From: Flaccisagitta enflata
Taxonomy: Eukaryota > Chaetognatha > Sagittoidea > Aphragmophora
Reading direction: 5' to 3'
DNA: 64,000 nt
NCBI GenBank assembly: GCA_965153355.1
Contig: OZ231126.1
Span: 26,412,001 to 26,476,000 of the forward strand
Part shown: in pieces, positions 1 to 9,885 of the stretch
Position numbering within the stretch: position 1 is the first letter of the stretch
How the letters are laid out: each line of letters starts with the position of its first letter
Notes under the pieces: model-generated
Told to the model about the DNA's origin: nothing
The model's database searches: none
What the model saw: only the letters and a program-made list of their open reading frames with translations
Program-made: the position numbers and the translations under genes

Positions 1-249
1 TCAAAGCCTCTCGTAGATTCATAATCAGTTTCGTGACATTGTTTTTCATGTGATTTCCGGCTAAATCGTCGGCGCCGAGATGAGATTCAGATTCTCCCGG
101 AAGTCTTAGAATCGAATCCGGAAGCAACTTGATCGTCGTCGGGAAAAGGAGGAATCCGTCTTCCTCGTAGATGACATCCCCAACGTTGATGGCGGTGCAA
201 GTCGATGGATGAAGGAACGTTTGGCGTGGAAAGGTGGCGTCGCTGGCAC

Positions 250-342
<93 letters not shown>

Positions 343-751
343 AGGTACTGCTGGTGATGTTGCTATCAAAGGTACTTGTAGTAATGTTGTTATCTTCATT
401 CTTGGCGTTGAAGACTGGCCCGTTGTTGGCGTCGTTATTGTCGGTGTTGATGCTATTGGTGCCGCTATTGTTGTTGTCGATGGCGCTGCAAGTCAATGAA
501 CAAAGAAACGGATTATGTCGGTATGAGACGAAGTTGGTGTCATTTGCGGCGTTTTTGTTCTTGCCAATGTTGCCATTGAAGTTGGCGCTGTGGCAGTCTC
601 CGACGTCGCATTCCCTAGTGGTGTTTGGAATATGGTAAGTTTTGCGGTTTAAGACGTTATTTTCAGAGCAGGGAACGGTCGAGATGAGGTAGAAGGCGAT
701 AATGAAGAATGAGAATACGAAAATTGTCGATGAAACAGTGGAAATACGAGC
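1..751 (-). CDS. Family gene A: secreted or membrane protein, main exon, 3' part outside window
   Basis: A single minus-strand frame stays open from 814 to the window edge. I place the exon start at 751, because a pyrimidine-rich stretch ending in CCCAG precedes GCT CGT ATT. An upstream exon ending in ATG|GTAAGT (6197) joins to it in phase, giving M-A-R-I-S-T-V and then a hydrophobic signal-like segment ending near STVPC. If transcription started locally, the ATG at 814 would be an alternative start. Further on there is a cysteine box (FLCSLTCSAID), an Asn/Thr/Ser-rich spacer, a run of about 30 Asn coded by AAC (251-342), then a second box (FLHPSTCTAIN) and EEDGFLLFPTTIKLLPD. The second box and the block after it match gene B closely. 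Gene D has the same doubled-box layout. The function is unknown. Reading-frame continuity and similarity to B and D make coding very likely. The C-terminal part is not in the window. Confidence 0.75.
251..342. repeat. (GTT)n microsatellite, Asn run of gene A
   Basis: Pure GTT/AAC trinucleotide, about 30 units. It is read as AAC (Asn) in the minus-strand frame of gene A. The Thr and Val readings of the same tract are in other frames and are shadows. Confidence 0.95.
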
Positions 752-1418
752 CTGGGCAGGTTGGGGAATGAATAAAAAAGAATTGAATAAGAAAATTAAT
801 ACAGTGTGATTCATCTCGATTGTTATACGGCATAACTCAAAAAAAGATAATCCATATAAAAAAAAAAGATAATCCAAATCAAAAAAAAAAAATTTGACAG
901 GTAATGGTTTGGCATTTTATTATGGATGTCCAGGACTTTTCAAGAAGATTTTATCCCCTAGATATGCAATGATCCAAAAATCATGCTTTACAAAACCAGT
1001 TGTCTTGTTATTTTGTCAAAAAAAAATTGAGATTGCTCTAATTTTCTAGTAGATTTTAGCATTTGATACCAGATAGGTCTCAAATATAAACTATATCGAT
1101 GTAGTTCATGGTTTAAGTGAGAAAAAATCGCATTTGGATAAAATTTCATGAAAAAAAGGAGAGAAAAATGATCATTTTTAGCATAATTTGCCATAAAGTT
1201 CCTTTTACGCAAAAAGTATCAAAATTTGGTAGAAAAGCCTAAGAAATAATTTATCATAAAATGCCAAGCAGATACTTCTCATATATTTATTTCAGAATTG
1301 AATTATCTCTATCACTTTTTGAGCAATGCTGTCAGTAAATGTTACAGTCGAGCAGCCCTCTTAAAAATGGAGTAGCGGGTAACGCCGCTACTCGGAAGGG
1401 AAGGGGGCATGTTGGAAG

Positions 1419-1506
1419 GAAGAAGAGGAAGAAAAAGAAGAAAAAGAAGAAGAAGAAGAAGAAGAAGAAGAAGAAGAAGAAGAAGAAGAAGAAGAAGAAG
1501 AAGAAG
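1419..1506. repeat. (AAG)n microsatellite
   Basis: GAA/AAG trinucleotide tract, nearly pure from 1446. It abuts the left end of the foldback element that starts at 1508. Confidence 0.9.
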
Positions 1507-1507
1507 A

Positions 1508-2150
1508 CTAGTCATCCAAGGATCGCACATGGTCAGCAGTACCCGATGCCCTGCTAGGAGTGATCAGCTGAAGAAGTATAGTGAGAGCAGGGCAGCGGCC
1601 CCAAAGGGCCGATGTCCTGTAGGACAGGGGTGAATATCCAGACGTCCTTAGAAGGCACAATAAAGGGCTGACATGCTTGATTTTCAGCCTGACAAGGCTG
1701 ATTTAGGGTATTAGAGAGCTAATTTTGGAGCTGAAAGGGCTGATTTTGGGCCTGAGAGGACTGATTTTGGGCCTGAGAGAGCTGATTTTGGGCTTGAGAG
1801 GGCTGATTTTTGGGCTTGAGAGGGCTGATTTGGGGCTAATCTGGAGCTAATTTTGGGCTTGAGAGGGCTGATTTTGGGCCTGAGAGGGCTGATTTTGAGT
1901 CTGAGAGGGCTGATTTTGGGCCTGAGAGGGCTGATTTTGGGCTTGAGAGGGCTGATTTTGGGCTTGAGAGGGCTGATTTTGGGCCTGAGAGGGCTGATTT
2001 TGGGCTTGAGAGGGCTGATTTTGGGCTTGAGAGGGCTGATTTGGGGTCTGAGAGGGGCCTCGGGGGGGACGTACGTACGGACGTACGTACGGACGTCTGG
2101 AAATTCACCCCTGTGTCCTACAGGACATCGGCCCTTTGGGGCCGCTGCTC
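1508..2150 (-). mobile_element. Foldback element FB1 with 21-bp minisatellite core
   Basis: Two roughly 60-bp inverted arms begin GGGCAGCGGCCCCAAAGGGC (1590) and end with its complement at 2150. Each arm includes TCCTGTAGGACA and ends inward in GACGTCC. Between them are about 17 copies of a 21-bp unit, GGGCCTGAGAGGGCTGATTTT (variants), at about 1690-2055. The asymmetric tail (GCAGGGC hairpin, GGTCAGC...) lies on the left, so this copy is reversed relative to FB2-FB4. There is no transposase. The 21-bp period leaves reading frames open, but these are repeat shadows. Confidence 0.8.
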
Positions 2151-2154
2151 AAAA

Positions 2155-2296
2155 AGGAAGAAGAAGAAAAAGAAGAAGAAGAAGAAGAAGAAGAAGAAGA
2201 AGAAGAAGAAGAAGAAGAAGAAGAAGAAGAAGAAGAAGAAGAAGAACAACAACAACAACAACAACAAAAAAAAAAGAGAGAAGAAGCAGAAGAAAA

Positions 2297-2349
<53 letters not shown>

Positions 2350-2350
2350 T
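2155..2350. repeat. Compound (AAG)n-(AAC)n-(AG)n microsatellite
   Basis: An AAG tract (2155-2246), then AAC (2246-2267), A-rich sequence and an AG tract (2304-2350). It directly abuts the right end of FB1. Confidence 0.9.
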
Positions 2351-2879
2351 ATGCTCAGGACAGGGAATTGAAACTTTGTAAAAGCCTCACTATCAGAAAC
2401 CATTGATACATTTCAAAATGTTGATGATACTTTTTATTTGAGTTTAATCATAGAGGCTTCATTTCTATCCTGATTTTTACTTTCATTTTTGTTGTTTGTT
2501 TTTTTTTTGTTCATATTTTTTTTTTACATTTTTTTTTCCAGTAAAAGAATGTTGAAAAAAAATCAAATTTCTCTTTTGTTATGGTATTTAATTATTTCAA
2601 GTAAGAATAAGCAAAGTAGGTCTTCGTTTAAGCTTTAATTAATCAGTGTAAGTCGAGTTATATATTTCTTTAACAGTTGGGCAAAATCGTTTGGTAATCT
2701 TTATCAAACTTGGCAGATTTTCATGTCAGAATATTTTGAGGGCTACTCGGAAGAAAAACATTTCTAAGGGGGCTGCAGTCGAGATGGATCATACTGTATA
2801 TCTACCTACTCTTCATTATCAAAAACATGGGCGGGCTGAGGTCCAATCGCCTGGATTTGTCACAAGGATTTTAATTGGA

Positions 2880-2940
2880 GATAGGGCATTTTCCTCCGGG
2901 TGTTAGGTTTTAGCTGCATTGTGTAGAATGGCAGAGATGA
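2880..2940 (+). repeat. 60-bp direct repeat, copy 1
   Basis: Contains GGGCATTTTCCTCCGGGTG and then TTAGGTTTTAGC. A second copy lies at 4513-4570 in the same orientation, about 90% similar by eye. Both are next to G-rich palindromic sequence with GGGCCC motifs (2975-3045 and 4409-4495). Confidence 0.7.
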
Positions 2941-3106
2941 CTAGGGTGGTTGAAGTGGAGAGCAGGGCCGGCGAGAGGGGGGTCCAACCCCCTCTGAGAA
3001 GGGGGGCCCGGGCCCTAGGGGGGCCCGGGAGGGCCCCTGAAGTAGGGGAAAAAGAAGAAAGAAAGAAAAAGAAAAATAAAGAGAAAAGAGAAAAAAATAA
3101 AGAAAA

Positions 3107-3270
3107 ACAAGGCCGGATACACGGCCAATACCAGTTGCGGACGGGTGGGCAGGGGCAGAAATGCGCGTTTTCCCACTTTTCGACTCATGTCCACGGACGG
3201 ACCAACGGACGGACCGACGGACGGACGGACAAAGCCTCTTATAGAGTTGCGTGTCCGCAACTAAAAAAAA
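3107..3270 (+). mobile_element. Dispersed hairpin-ended repeat (HE family)
   Basis: Starts ACAAGGCCGGATACACGGC, then a GCGGACGGGTGGGCAGG-like block, a run of GGAC/GACC tetranucleotides, CTCTTATAGAG and a terminal hairpin (AGTTGCG...CGCAACT) followed by A residues. The copy at 18520-18690 is nearly identical. It is non-coding, either MITE-like or SINE-like; the class is not resolved. Confidence 0.7.
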
Positions 3271-3534
3271 GAAAAAAAAGAAAGGAAAAAAAGAAAAAAG
3301 AGGAGAAATAAAAAAGAAAAAAAAATCAGATTAGATCATGTTTGGACTTAAGAAGTCAAGTGGGGGCCCCATTGAGATCAAATCAACATATTGATAAAGT
3401 CTCGAATACCAACCTTTTCAAAGATATAGTACATGTTACTTTCAATTGAACCCATATTTCAGTTAAATTTGGGCCCTTGTAAAAGTGACAAATAATTTCA
3501 AAGTGAAGTTATCATGATCCTATTTGAATAATTG

Positions 3535-4075
3535 AGTGTATCTTTAAATGAGAGCTGTATTTTTTTCAATCAGAAGGGCTGACTAATTCAGACCCCCCCG
3601 TTTAGATTGGAAAAGAGGCACATTGATTTTGATTTGATTTTTATTATTGATTTACTTAGTCTTTTTTATGTAAAGCCTGTATTGGTTAAAAATTAGAGCC
3701 ATATTTTTTCCTGTCAGAAGGGCTGACCAATTCTGACCCCCCCCCCCGTTCAGATTGGAAAAGAGGCACATTGATTTTGATTTAATTTCCATTATTGATT
3801 AACTTGCTTCTTTTTTGTACAGCCTGTATTGGTTAAAAATGAGAGCCATATTTTTTCCAATCAGAAGGGCGGACTATTTCAGACCCCCCATTCAGATTGG
3901 AAAAGAGGCACATTGATTGTGATATTCTATTGTAAATTTGTAATGTATAACATTGTCATTGTCTATTTCCACTCATGGTTAAAAATCAGTGCTAAATTTC
4001 ATCTAGTCAAAAGGTCTAACAAATTTAGATCCCTCGTTTAGACAAAATGAGAGGCACATTGATTTTGATTAAAGG
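3535..4075 (+). repeat. Four tandem copies of a ~145-bp repeat
   Basis: The marker AGAGGCACATTGATT recurs at about 3614, 3762, 3904 and 4050. Each copy also has a TTAAAAAT..AGAGCCATATTTTTTCC block and a short C-run. The last copy is the most diverged. No coding potential is seen. Confidence 0.8.
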
Positions 4076-4169
4076 GAAAAAAAGACAAACCTCAGTAAAA
4101 CACCAATACCAGGTTACAAGTCCTGGAGGTAGAAGTTTGAGCCCTGGAGTTATTTTCATGGGAACAAAG

Positions 4170-4358
4170 TCGGAAACACAGCTACCCCAGTCGCGTGCGG
4201 GTGGGCAAGGGCTGTTTCTGAGGTCACTTGATCATTTGGGCAGGAGCACTGAGGCAAAGACCTCAAAAACCTAAAAAAAGTAAAATGTGATGGACAAACG
4301 GATGGACAAACGGACCGACAAAGCGGGGTGTAAGAGTCGCATAGCATGCAACTAAAAA
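4170..4358 (+). mobile_element. HE-family dispersed repeat
   Basis: Contains CTACCCCAGTCGCGTGCGGG, GGGCAGGAGCA, GGAC-type runs, CAAAGCGGGGTGTAAGAGTCGC and a terminal GCATGCAACTAAAAA. The 5' start is less well conserved than in the 3107 copy. Confidence 0.65.
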
Positions 4359-4408
4359 TTTCTAATCTGATAACCCAAAACTAAAAGATAAACTTCACTC
4401 TTGTAGGG

Positions 4409-4495
4409 ATGGGGGGGGGGGGGGTTGCTAGGGGGGGGTGTGCTAGGGGGGTAGGGGGGGCCCGGTCAAAGAGGCTAGAGGGGGGGCCCGCCGTT
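4409..4495. repeat. G-run cluster with GGGCCC palindromes
   Basis: Several runs of 6 to 16 G separated by a few bases, then GGGGGGGCCCGCC. A related block lies at 2975-3045. It could form a G-quadruplex on the plus strand. Long homopolymers also make this an assembly-risk site. Confidence 0.7.
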
Positions 4496-4600
4496 TCTCT
4501 CGCCGTCCCTGGTGGAGAGAGGGCATTTTCTTCCGGGTGCTAGGTTTTAGCCACATTTTGTAGGGATGGACAGACAGACAAACGTACAAACGGACAGATG

Positions 4601-4660
4601 GACGGACGGACGGATTCCCCTGTATTCTACAGGACTACATCCCCTTTGGAGCCGCTGCCC
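4601..4660 (-). mobile_element. Isolated terminal arm of a foldback element
   Basis: GGACGGACGGAC, then CCCCTGTATTCTACAGGACT, CATCCCCTTTGGAGCCGC and TGCCCAAAAGG. This matches one arm of FB2-FB4, but no partner arm or minisatellite was found nearby. Confidence 0.7.
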
Positions 4661-4747
4661 AAAAGGCTTGACAATTGATAAAGGTGGCAGGGTCTTAAGT
4701 TATGAAAACTACCCATGAAAATCTAAACCTCAGCCTAGATCTGAAAC

Positions 4748-4800
4748 AAGGCCGGATACACGGCTACCGAAGTTACGTGCGGGTTTGGCCGTGAGAAGGC
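4748..4800 (+). mobile_element. HE-family fragment (5' end)
   Basis: ACAAGGCCGGATACACGGCTA and GTGCGGGT are recognisable. The rest of the element is missing or diverged. Confidence 0.6.
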
Positions 4801-4968
4801 CGAGGCTCGGTTTTGAGGCCAAACCCGAAATTCGGTTTTGCTTACAAAACCGACCTTGTTTTCTAGCAGTTTTTTACTTCTATATTATTCTTTTATTCTA
4901 CCCCTCATCAAACTATTTTTGTTTTTTTTCTCACCTTTATGATCAAATTATGTGTTTATATGTGTCTG

Positions 4969-4972
<4 letters not shown>

Positions 4973-5034
<62 letters not shown>
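4973..5034. repeat. (TC)n microsatellite
   Basis: Pure CT dinucleotide, about 30 units. The Ser/Leu reading frames across it are not genes. Confidence 0.95.
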
Positions 5035-5041
<7 letters not shown>

Positions 5042-5070
5042 CTGTCTCTCTCTACTTGCATTTATTTCTT

Positions 5071-5310
5071 TTTTTTTTAGTCGCGTGCACACAACTCTAC
5101 ACCCCGCTTTGTCCCTCCGTCGGTAGGTTGGTCAGTTGGTTGATTGGTTGGTCGGTCTCTATTTTACTTTTTTTATCAATCTTATTTCTTTAAGTCATTT
5201 TAAGTCATTTTAGGGTAAACTAAGACATTCTACGTCATTCTGAGTCATTCTGAGTCATTCTAAGTCAGTCTGTAAGTGTCGCACGCGACTTATGGGTATT
5301 GGCCTTATTT
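5071..5310 (-). mobile_element. HE-family element, reversed, with internal tandem repeat
   Basis: Begins TTTTTTAGTCGCGTGCAC and CTACACCCCGCTTTGTCC, and ends GTCGCACGCGACTTATGGGT and ATTGGCCTTAT. This is the complement of the family order. A tandem run of a 10-bp unit related to TAAGTCATTT/TGAGTCATTC fills 5191-5278. Confidence 0.65.
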
Positions 5311-5609
5311 CTTATTATGTTGTTAAAACTAATTTCTTCCCCTTTTTGCTCAAATTTTTTTTTCAGATATTTTTTGCTGTCTCACTATGTCTTTGTCTGT
5401 GTTTGTTTGTCTGTGTCTGTGTGTGTTCTTTTTCTATTTTTTTTCTTTTATTTTTTTTCACTTTTTTTTCACTTTTTTTTCTATCATTTCTTTTTTCAAT
5501 CTATCTTTTTCTTACTATATTTAATTAAAAAACCGATATAAACCCGATATAAACCCGAGGAAAGGTTTTTGGGTATACCGAACCCGAACCGAAACCGTGG
5601 AAAAAAACG

Positions 5610-5765
5610 CCATACGCAAGGCCTTAGGCAGGGGCAGTGATAAAAATGGTTTAATTATTTGGGCAGGGGCATTTAAGTAAAAAACACTGTAAACGCCAAA
5701 AAAGCTAACGATGATAGACCAACAAAACGACATAGCGGGTTATAGAGTCGGGTGCACGAATCTTG
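5610..5765 (+). mobile_element. Diverged HE-family repeat
   Basis: Contains GCAAGGCCTTAGGCAGGGGC, GGGCAGGGGCA, GCCAAAAAAGCTAACG, AGACCAACAAAACGACA and GGGTTATAGAGTCGGGTGCAC. This is the same block order as the better copies, but degraded. Confidence 0.6.
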
Positions 5766-6099
5766 AAAAAAAGTTCCGAATTTGGTAATTAATCAAGAAT
5801 ATGAAACTAGATCGGACTTTTAAGTACATATGTAAGCAAAATCTACTGTCACATTGTGTATCTAGAGCCTGAGAGAGAGAGAAAACGAGAGACAAACGGA
5901 AGAGACAGACAGATTCATGTATAGATATTCATAGACAGACCGAGAATGAAAGACAAAATGCGACGCTAGAAAGACAGGGAAGCAAAGAAAAAGCCAAAAA
6001 AGAGATACTGGCAGACAGACTGAAAGTGTCACAAGCCGACGGAAAGCCAGACTGTTAGAGACAAACAGAAATAGTTCCACTGACTCGGATTGCCATATT

Positions 6100-6171
<72 letters not shown>
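6100..6171. repeat. (AG)n microsatellite
   Basis: AG dinucleotide tract with one early interruption. It ends 20 bp from the exon 1 donor of gene A. Confidence 0.95.
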
Positions 6172-6172
<1 letters not shown>

Positions 6173-6196
6173 CAATGACAAACTAATAAGACTTAC

Positions 6197-6255
6197 CATA
6201 TTGTCTTTTTGATACTTGAAGGCGACTCAGTCTGATTCTTTGACATTCGCTCGGT
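6197..6255 (-). other. Proposed exon 1 of gene A, ending in the start codon
   Basis: On the minus strand the exon reads GTCAAAGAATCAGACTGAGT, then CGCCTTCAAG, then ATCAAAAAGACAATATG, and is followed at once by GTAAGT. Similar sequences end at 18159 (gene D: ATCAAAGACAAAATG|GTAATT) and 9824 (gene B: ATCAAAGGAAATGTG|GTAAGT). Conservation across three paralogs and a strong donor support a real exon. The last codon ATG joins to GCT at 751 in frame. Confidence 0.6.
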
Positions 6256-6460
6256 CATTAAGATAAGGTTGAGAACGGTCCAAAGCGTTTTTAATCATTT
6301 CTAATTTTAATTTTTACCCTTCCCTGCAACAAGTCAAAAAGGGCAAGATTTGGGCAAAAACGAAAAGAATAACACCGCAAACAAATTTGAATGAAGGTAA
6401 AAAATTTATAAAATTGAGGATTGAGATTCGAAAGGAGAACATAGAAAGGATAACTAAATC
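6256..6460 (-). promoter_or_regulatory. Upstream region of gene A, shared with gene D
   Basis: Patches of this block can be aligned by eye with 18220-18400 upstream of D. Examples are TTGTTGCAG..AAGGGT, ATGAT(T/C)AAA..CGCTT and TTGAGATTC. It is a candidate promoter and 5' leader carried along when the genes duplicated. No TATA box was identified with confidence. Confidence 0.4.
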
Positions 6461-6573
6461 GCTAGCATCAATACATGTATGCTGCGGCAGGTAATGAAGT
6501 AGAGCTAAAAGGACGGACAAAATAAGTCTGTTAAGTTTTGATGTAAAATGGTATGCAGGCTAACTAGGAAAAG

Positions 6574-6685
6574 ACAAGGCCAAGTACGCCAATGAGGTGC
6601 GCCGTGTGGATCGTTAAAAGAATGCGTTACCGAAAGCCCAACGGACACAGCCAGTTATAGAGGTGCTTGGACATACCTAAAAACA
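6574..6685 (+). mobile_element. HE-family relative (type 2)
   Basis: Contains ACAAGGCCAAGTACGCC, GGTGCGCCGTGTGGATCG, CCAACGGACACAGCCAGTTA and TAGAGGTGCTTGGAC. The reversed copy at 18797-18930 is the closest relative and keeps more of the GGAC run. Confidence 0.6.
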
Positions 6686-6770
6686 TCTTCATCATCTACC
6701 GGGTTTGCTCGTAAAATCAACGTCTTAGCTCATAAAAATATCACCAACGCATACAACAATAATGACTGCA

Positions 6771-9041
6771 TCAACCGCGGGCTCGCTTTCGAAGCCATCT
6801 ATTGTGGAGAATCTGATGGAGTTGCGGTTGTAGGTGATGGTGTTGATTGGGGAGAAAACGGTCAATTGCCATGAACACAACACGCAATGGATAAAAAAGA
6901 AAATTGGCGATGCTAAACCCAGTTAGAGGTGTAACAAGATATTCATCCAAAGTTGACAATGACCAACTACTGACAACAAAAAATATTGAATGATAGTTAC
7001 ATCTTACGGTCCAGAAAAGCGAAGGACTAACTTTGTCAGCGAAAAAAGCCTCAATGAAATAGCAGGCATTATTGTAATGCCGGATCAAGTGGTGATGGAA
7101 ACCACATTGAAACTCAGTAACCTTCAATGGTTTCCAAAGTGGTCGAACAGAATACCCTGTAGTAACATTGTCTTCATCTGGGACCATTTGCTGCCTAATC
7201 TTTTTCAGATGGGCAATTTCCTTCTCACGCTCATGCGCATTGTAAGACGGGCCAGGTTGCTTTGTGGTGTGAGTTGTCTCTTCTTTGAAAGGCAAAAGTA
7301 CCTCATCATGATCGCCAAAAGTGACATTGCTGAAATTGTTATTTTCAATGTGAATACATTGTGAATTCCCGCCTTTTGCTGATTTCTCAAACACAGTATG
7401 GTCTGTACCTTTGTGATCAGTGGCAGTTAAAGTTTGATCGGTAACCAGAAGCAAACCTCGGGATGTAAAAGTCATCTTTCTCTTTGATTGCGAAAGGTCA
7501 GAATTCAGCACAAAGTCGATGTTGCAACTCTGATCAATCTCATTGTCCACCAACGATGATGGATCATCATCAAGAGTCTGTAATAAAGCTCTGGAGCAAT
7601 TCAGCTCTGCCGATTCCTGGCTGTTCTCAAGAATTCCCTGAACATCACAAACCAGTTTGTCCAGGTACCAAACCTGAAAATAACGCCAACGACAGAAATT
7701 TCTCCACATGGGGTGCAACCTATTGATGGGAGACTTAGCCAAGTTAGCAACAAACTCTGAAGAATGCAAATGCCATTTACCAAATTCAGAATGCTTGCGA
7801 CCAAATTCGAGGAAAAGACGCTGCTCAGTTTGGATGTTTGTCCGTTCATCAATTGAAACACCATTTTCCATGAAATATCGATTCACGGTAATGCGCTCAA
7901 TATCCAGTCCCACTGGGGCTTTCTTTAAATTTGGAAGTGTAAAGAGCAGTTTTAATGTCAAAGTTTCCACATCAATTCCCACCACGTAAACATTCAAATC
8001 ATCCTTTGCGCTTTGAAAATAGAGTGATTCTGCAAAGAGGGAATGGGGAAATATCTCTTTGAAGGTTTGCCATTTCTCCAACTGCCGCGGAAGCAAAGCC
8101 GAGAAGTTCCTGTCATCTGATCGCCCTCGACGTGCTTTGCCTCTGCTCAAACTCCGAGGCTCCTTGGCAAAAGTTGAACCCTCTGACAAAGTCTTTATCA
8201 GGATATCAACTATTTGCATGTAATATTTGTTAAGCTCGTGAGCATTCATTTCTTCAAGCAACACTTTCGGTTTATCTGAGAGGTCCTTCAATGCAGAAAA
8301 AAATAGGGACAAGGTCTCGCATGGGGATTGATAATTGCCATGATGATCAAACTCATCAAGGAGCCAATCCATGATTTCTTTGATGTTCTGCTCTTTGCCG
8401 ATTCTTGGCTCAGAAGGCAGACTCAACAAACCCAGCACAGAATTACTCTCCGTTGATATTTCAGCTTGGTAACGAGGGGTAACCAGTCGTAGAAAGTCAT
8501 GAACCATTGAGCTGTTGATGTGAATGCTTTCCACGTCGCCTTTTTCATTAACTTTGGCCGTATCATAGTGGCAAAAGCCATGCATAGGAAATCGCGCCTG
8601 GACAATGGTGTGCTTGTCCTCAGTGACATCCTCCAACATGACATTGTTCGAAGTGTCGTAATTGTGGATGAAGATGCGACTATTGTTTTTGCATTCCAAC
8701 TGTTCTCTGCCTTTGTCGTACCTCTTCACCAAATCACGCAAAATATTTCTGAACGTTGTCGTCATCTCTTGGAGTCTTTCTATGACATTTTCGTCGATAT
8801 CCGGTTGTCGATACTTAAGTTTTTCTGGCAACTCCTGAAGCCAATCCGGGAGCAGCTTCACCGTTGTTGGGAAAAGGAGGAAGCCATCTTCTTCGTGGAT
8901 GATCTCATTGACAGTGATGGCGCTGCATGTTGAAGGATGCAGAAACGTCGCTGGTTGGAAAGCGCCAACTTCAGTGGAAGTGGCGAGGAAGAGGAGGAGA
9001 GCAGGCAGTAAGGCCAGAATATGGCCAAGCGTCAATATCAT
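6771..9041 (-). CDS. Family gene B: secreted-domain membrane protein, 756 aa
   Basis: The reading frame from ATG 9041 to TGA is uninterrupted. Residues 1-27 form a clear signal peptide (hydrophobic core ILALLPALLLFLA). Residues 31-67 hold the family box FLHPSTCSAI and EEDGFLLFPTTVKLLPDW. A helical stretch follows (85-115). The shared ectodomain core includes VVGIDVETLTLKLLF (353-367), NFCRWRYFQVWYLDKLVCDV (448-467) and RGLLLVTDQTLTATDHKGTD (528-547), each with a counterpart in gene C. The basic cluster at 298-307 (SRGKARRGR) could be a protease site, and several N-x-S/T sites occur. Two membrane segments lie at about 676-699 and 707-726. The C-terminal part from PLWKPLKV (634) aligns with gene E. 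There is no MYND finger, unlike C. An upstream non-coding exon at 9824 with intron 9823-9048 is proposed. The function is unknown. Coding is certain by length and composition. Confidence 0.9.
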   Translation of the reverse strand: MILTLGHILALLPALLLFLATSTEVGAFQPATFLHPSTCSAITVNEIIHEEDGFLLFPTTVKLLPDWLQELPEKLKYRQPDIDENVIERLQEMTTTFRNILRDLVKRYDKGREQLECKNNSRIFIHNYDTSNNVMLEDVTEDKHTIVQARFPMHGFCHYDTAKVNEKGDVESIHINSSMVHDFLRLVTPRYQAEISTESNSVLGLLSLPSEPRIGKEQNIKEIMDWLLDEFDHHGNYQSPCETLSLFFSALKDLSDKPKVLLEEMNAHELNKYYMQIVDILIKTLSEGSTFAKEPRSLSRGKARRGRSDDRNFSALLPRQLEKWQTFKEIFPHSLFAESLYFQSAKDDLNVYVVGIDVETLTLKLLFTLPNLKKAPVGLDIERITVNRYFMENGVSIDERTNIQTEQRLFLEFGRKHSEFGKWHLHSSEFVANLAKSPINRLHPMWRNFCRWRYFQVWYLDKLVCDVQGILENSQESAELNCSRALLQTLDDDPSSLVDNEIDQSCNIDFVLNSDLSQSKRKMTFTSRGLLLVTDQTLTATDHKGTDHTVFEKSAKGGNSQCIHIENNNFSNVTFGDHDEVLLPFKEETTHTTKQPGPSYNAHEREKEIAHLKKIRQQMVPDEDNVTTGYSVRPLWKPLKVTEFQCGFHHHLIRHYNNACYFIEAFFADKVSPSLFWTVRCNYHSIFFVVSSWSLSTLDEYLVTPLTGFSIANFLFYPLRVVFMAIDRFLPNQHHHLQPQLHQILHNRWLRKRARG

Positions 9042-9082
9042 GAGAGCCTAAATGAGAAATATCGAAAAAGATTTTTGTCTAG

Positions 9083-9114
<32 letters not shown>

Positions 9115-9212
9115 AGAGGGGAAGGGGGTAGAGTATGTTCCTCAGCAGAAAGACTTTTTTTCCGAAACGAATCCTTTAGATTGCGATATTTAGGACGAAG
9201 GAATAAGGCCTG

Positions 9213-9485
<273 letters not shown>

Positions 9486-9689
9486 AGACCAACATGTGAA
9501 AGAAAATATGAATGAACTTCTTTAATATATAAACCTTTTCATGAATGAACATAATCTATGAATTACTGAATGAATGAATGAAATATTTAATGAAATAATG
9601 AAGAAATGAATGAACGAATGAATAGGATTTGTGCCACTCTTTTAAAAAAAAGAGCCTCAGATTTAGTGATTCTAATCGTTTGTTAGACC

Positions 9690-9815
9690 ATCCGACCAAA
9701 GGACTAACCAACCAACCGACTAACCAACCAACCGACAGACTGATGGACCGACCGACAGATCGACATGTCGACAGACAGCCTCTCACATCATGCGTGAAGA
9801 CGCACATAGAAAGGT
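9690..9815 (+). mobile_element. HE-family remnant
   Basis: A GACC/AACC tetranucleotide run (GACCGACCGACAGAT), then AGCCTCTCACATCATGCGTG and AAGACGCAC. This matches the 3' half of the family. The 5' half is not recognisable. Confidence 0.5.
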
Positions 9816-9823
9816 AGACTTAC

Positions 9824-9885
9824 CACATTTCCTTTGATTTTTGTTTGGCGCAAACTAGATGATTTCTTTGATCCGGGTTTATCAA
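9824..9885 (-). other. Proposed exon 1 of gene B, with GTG in place of ATG
   Basis: The minus-strand exon end ATCAAAGGAAATGTG|GTAAGT aligns with exon 1 of A and D, but the last codon is GTG. Spliced to 9047 it reads GTG GCT CTC ATG, so the frame is kept and the first usable ATG is 9041. An overlapping ATG one base earlier (9828) opens a 4-codon upstream frame (M-W-L-S-stop) that ends across the main ATG. Confidence 0.5.

Larger units (their letters stand above)
752..6196 (-). other. Proposed first intron of gene A (5.4 kb)
   Basis: The donor is GTAAGT at 6196-6191, directly after an ATG. The acceptor is CAG at 754-752 with a T/C-rich lead. Splicing joins ATG to GCT in the open frame of gene A. 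The intron is packed with the repeats listed separately. The stretches 815-1418, 2360-2870, 3280-3530, 5311-5600 and 5770-6090 are AT-rich or simple sequence in which I see no gene. This is inferred from splice motifs and frame; no transcript evidence is available. Confidence 0.55.

Noticed and set aside
3107-3270. HE elements as tRNA-derived genes
   Set aside because: No cloverleaf, and no convincing A and B box pair was found in the 5' half.
6990-8933. Plus-strand frames opposite gene B and gene C
   Set aside because: They are short, start within coding sequence of the other strand, and show no family or domain features.
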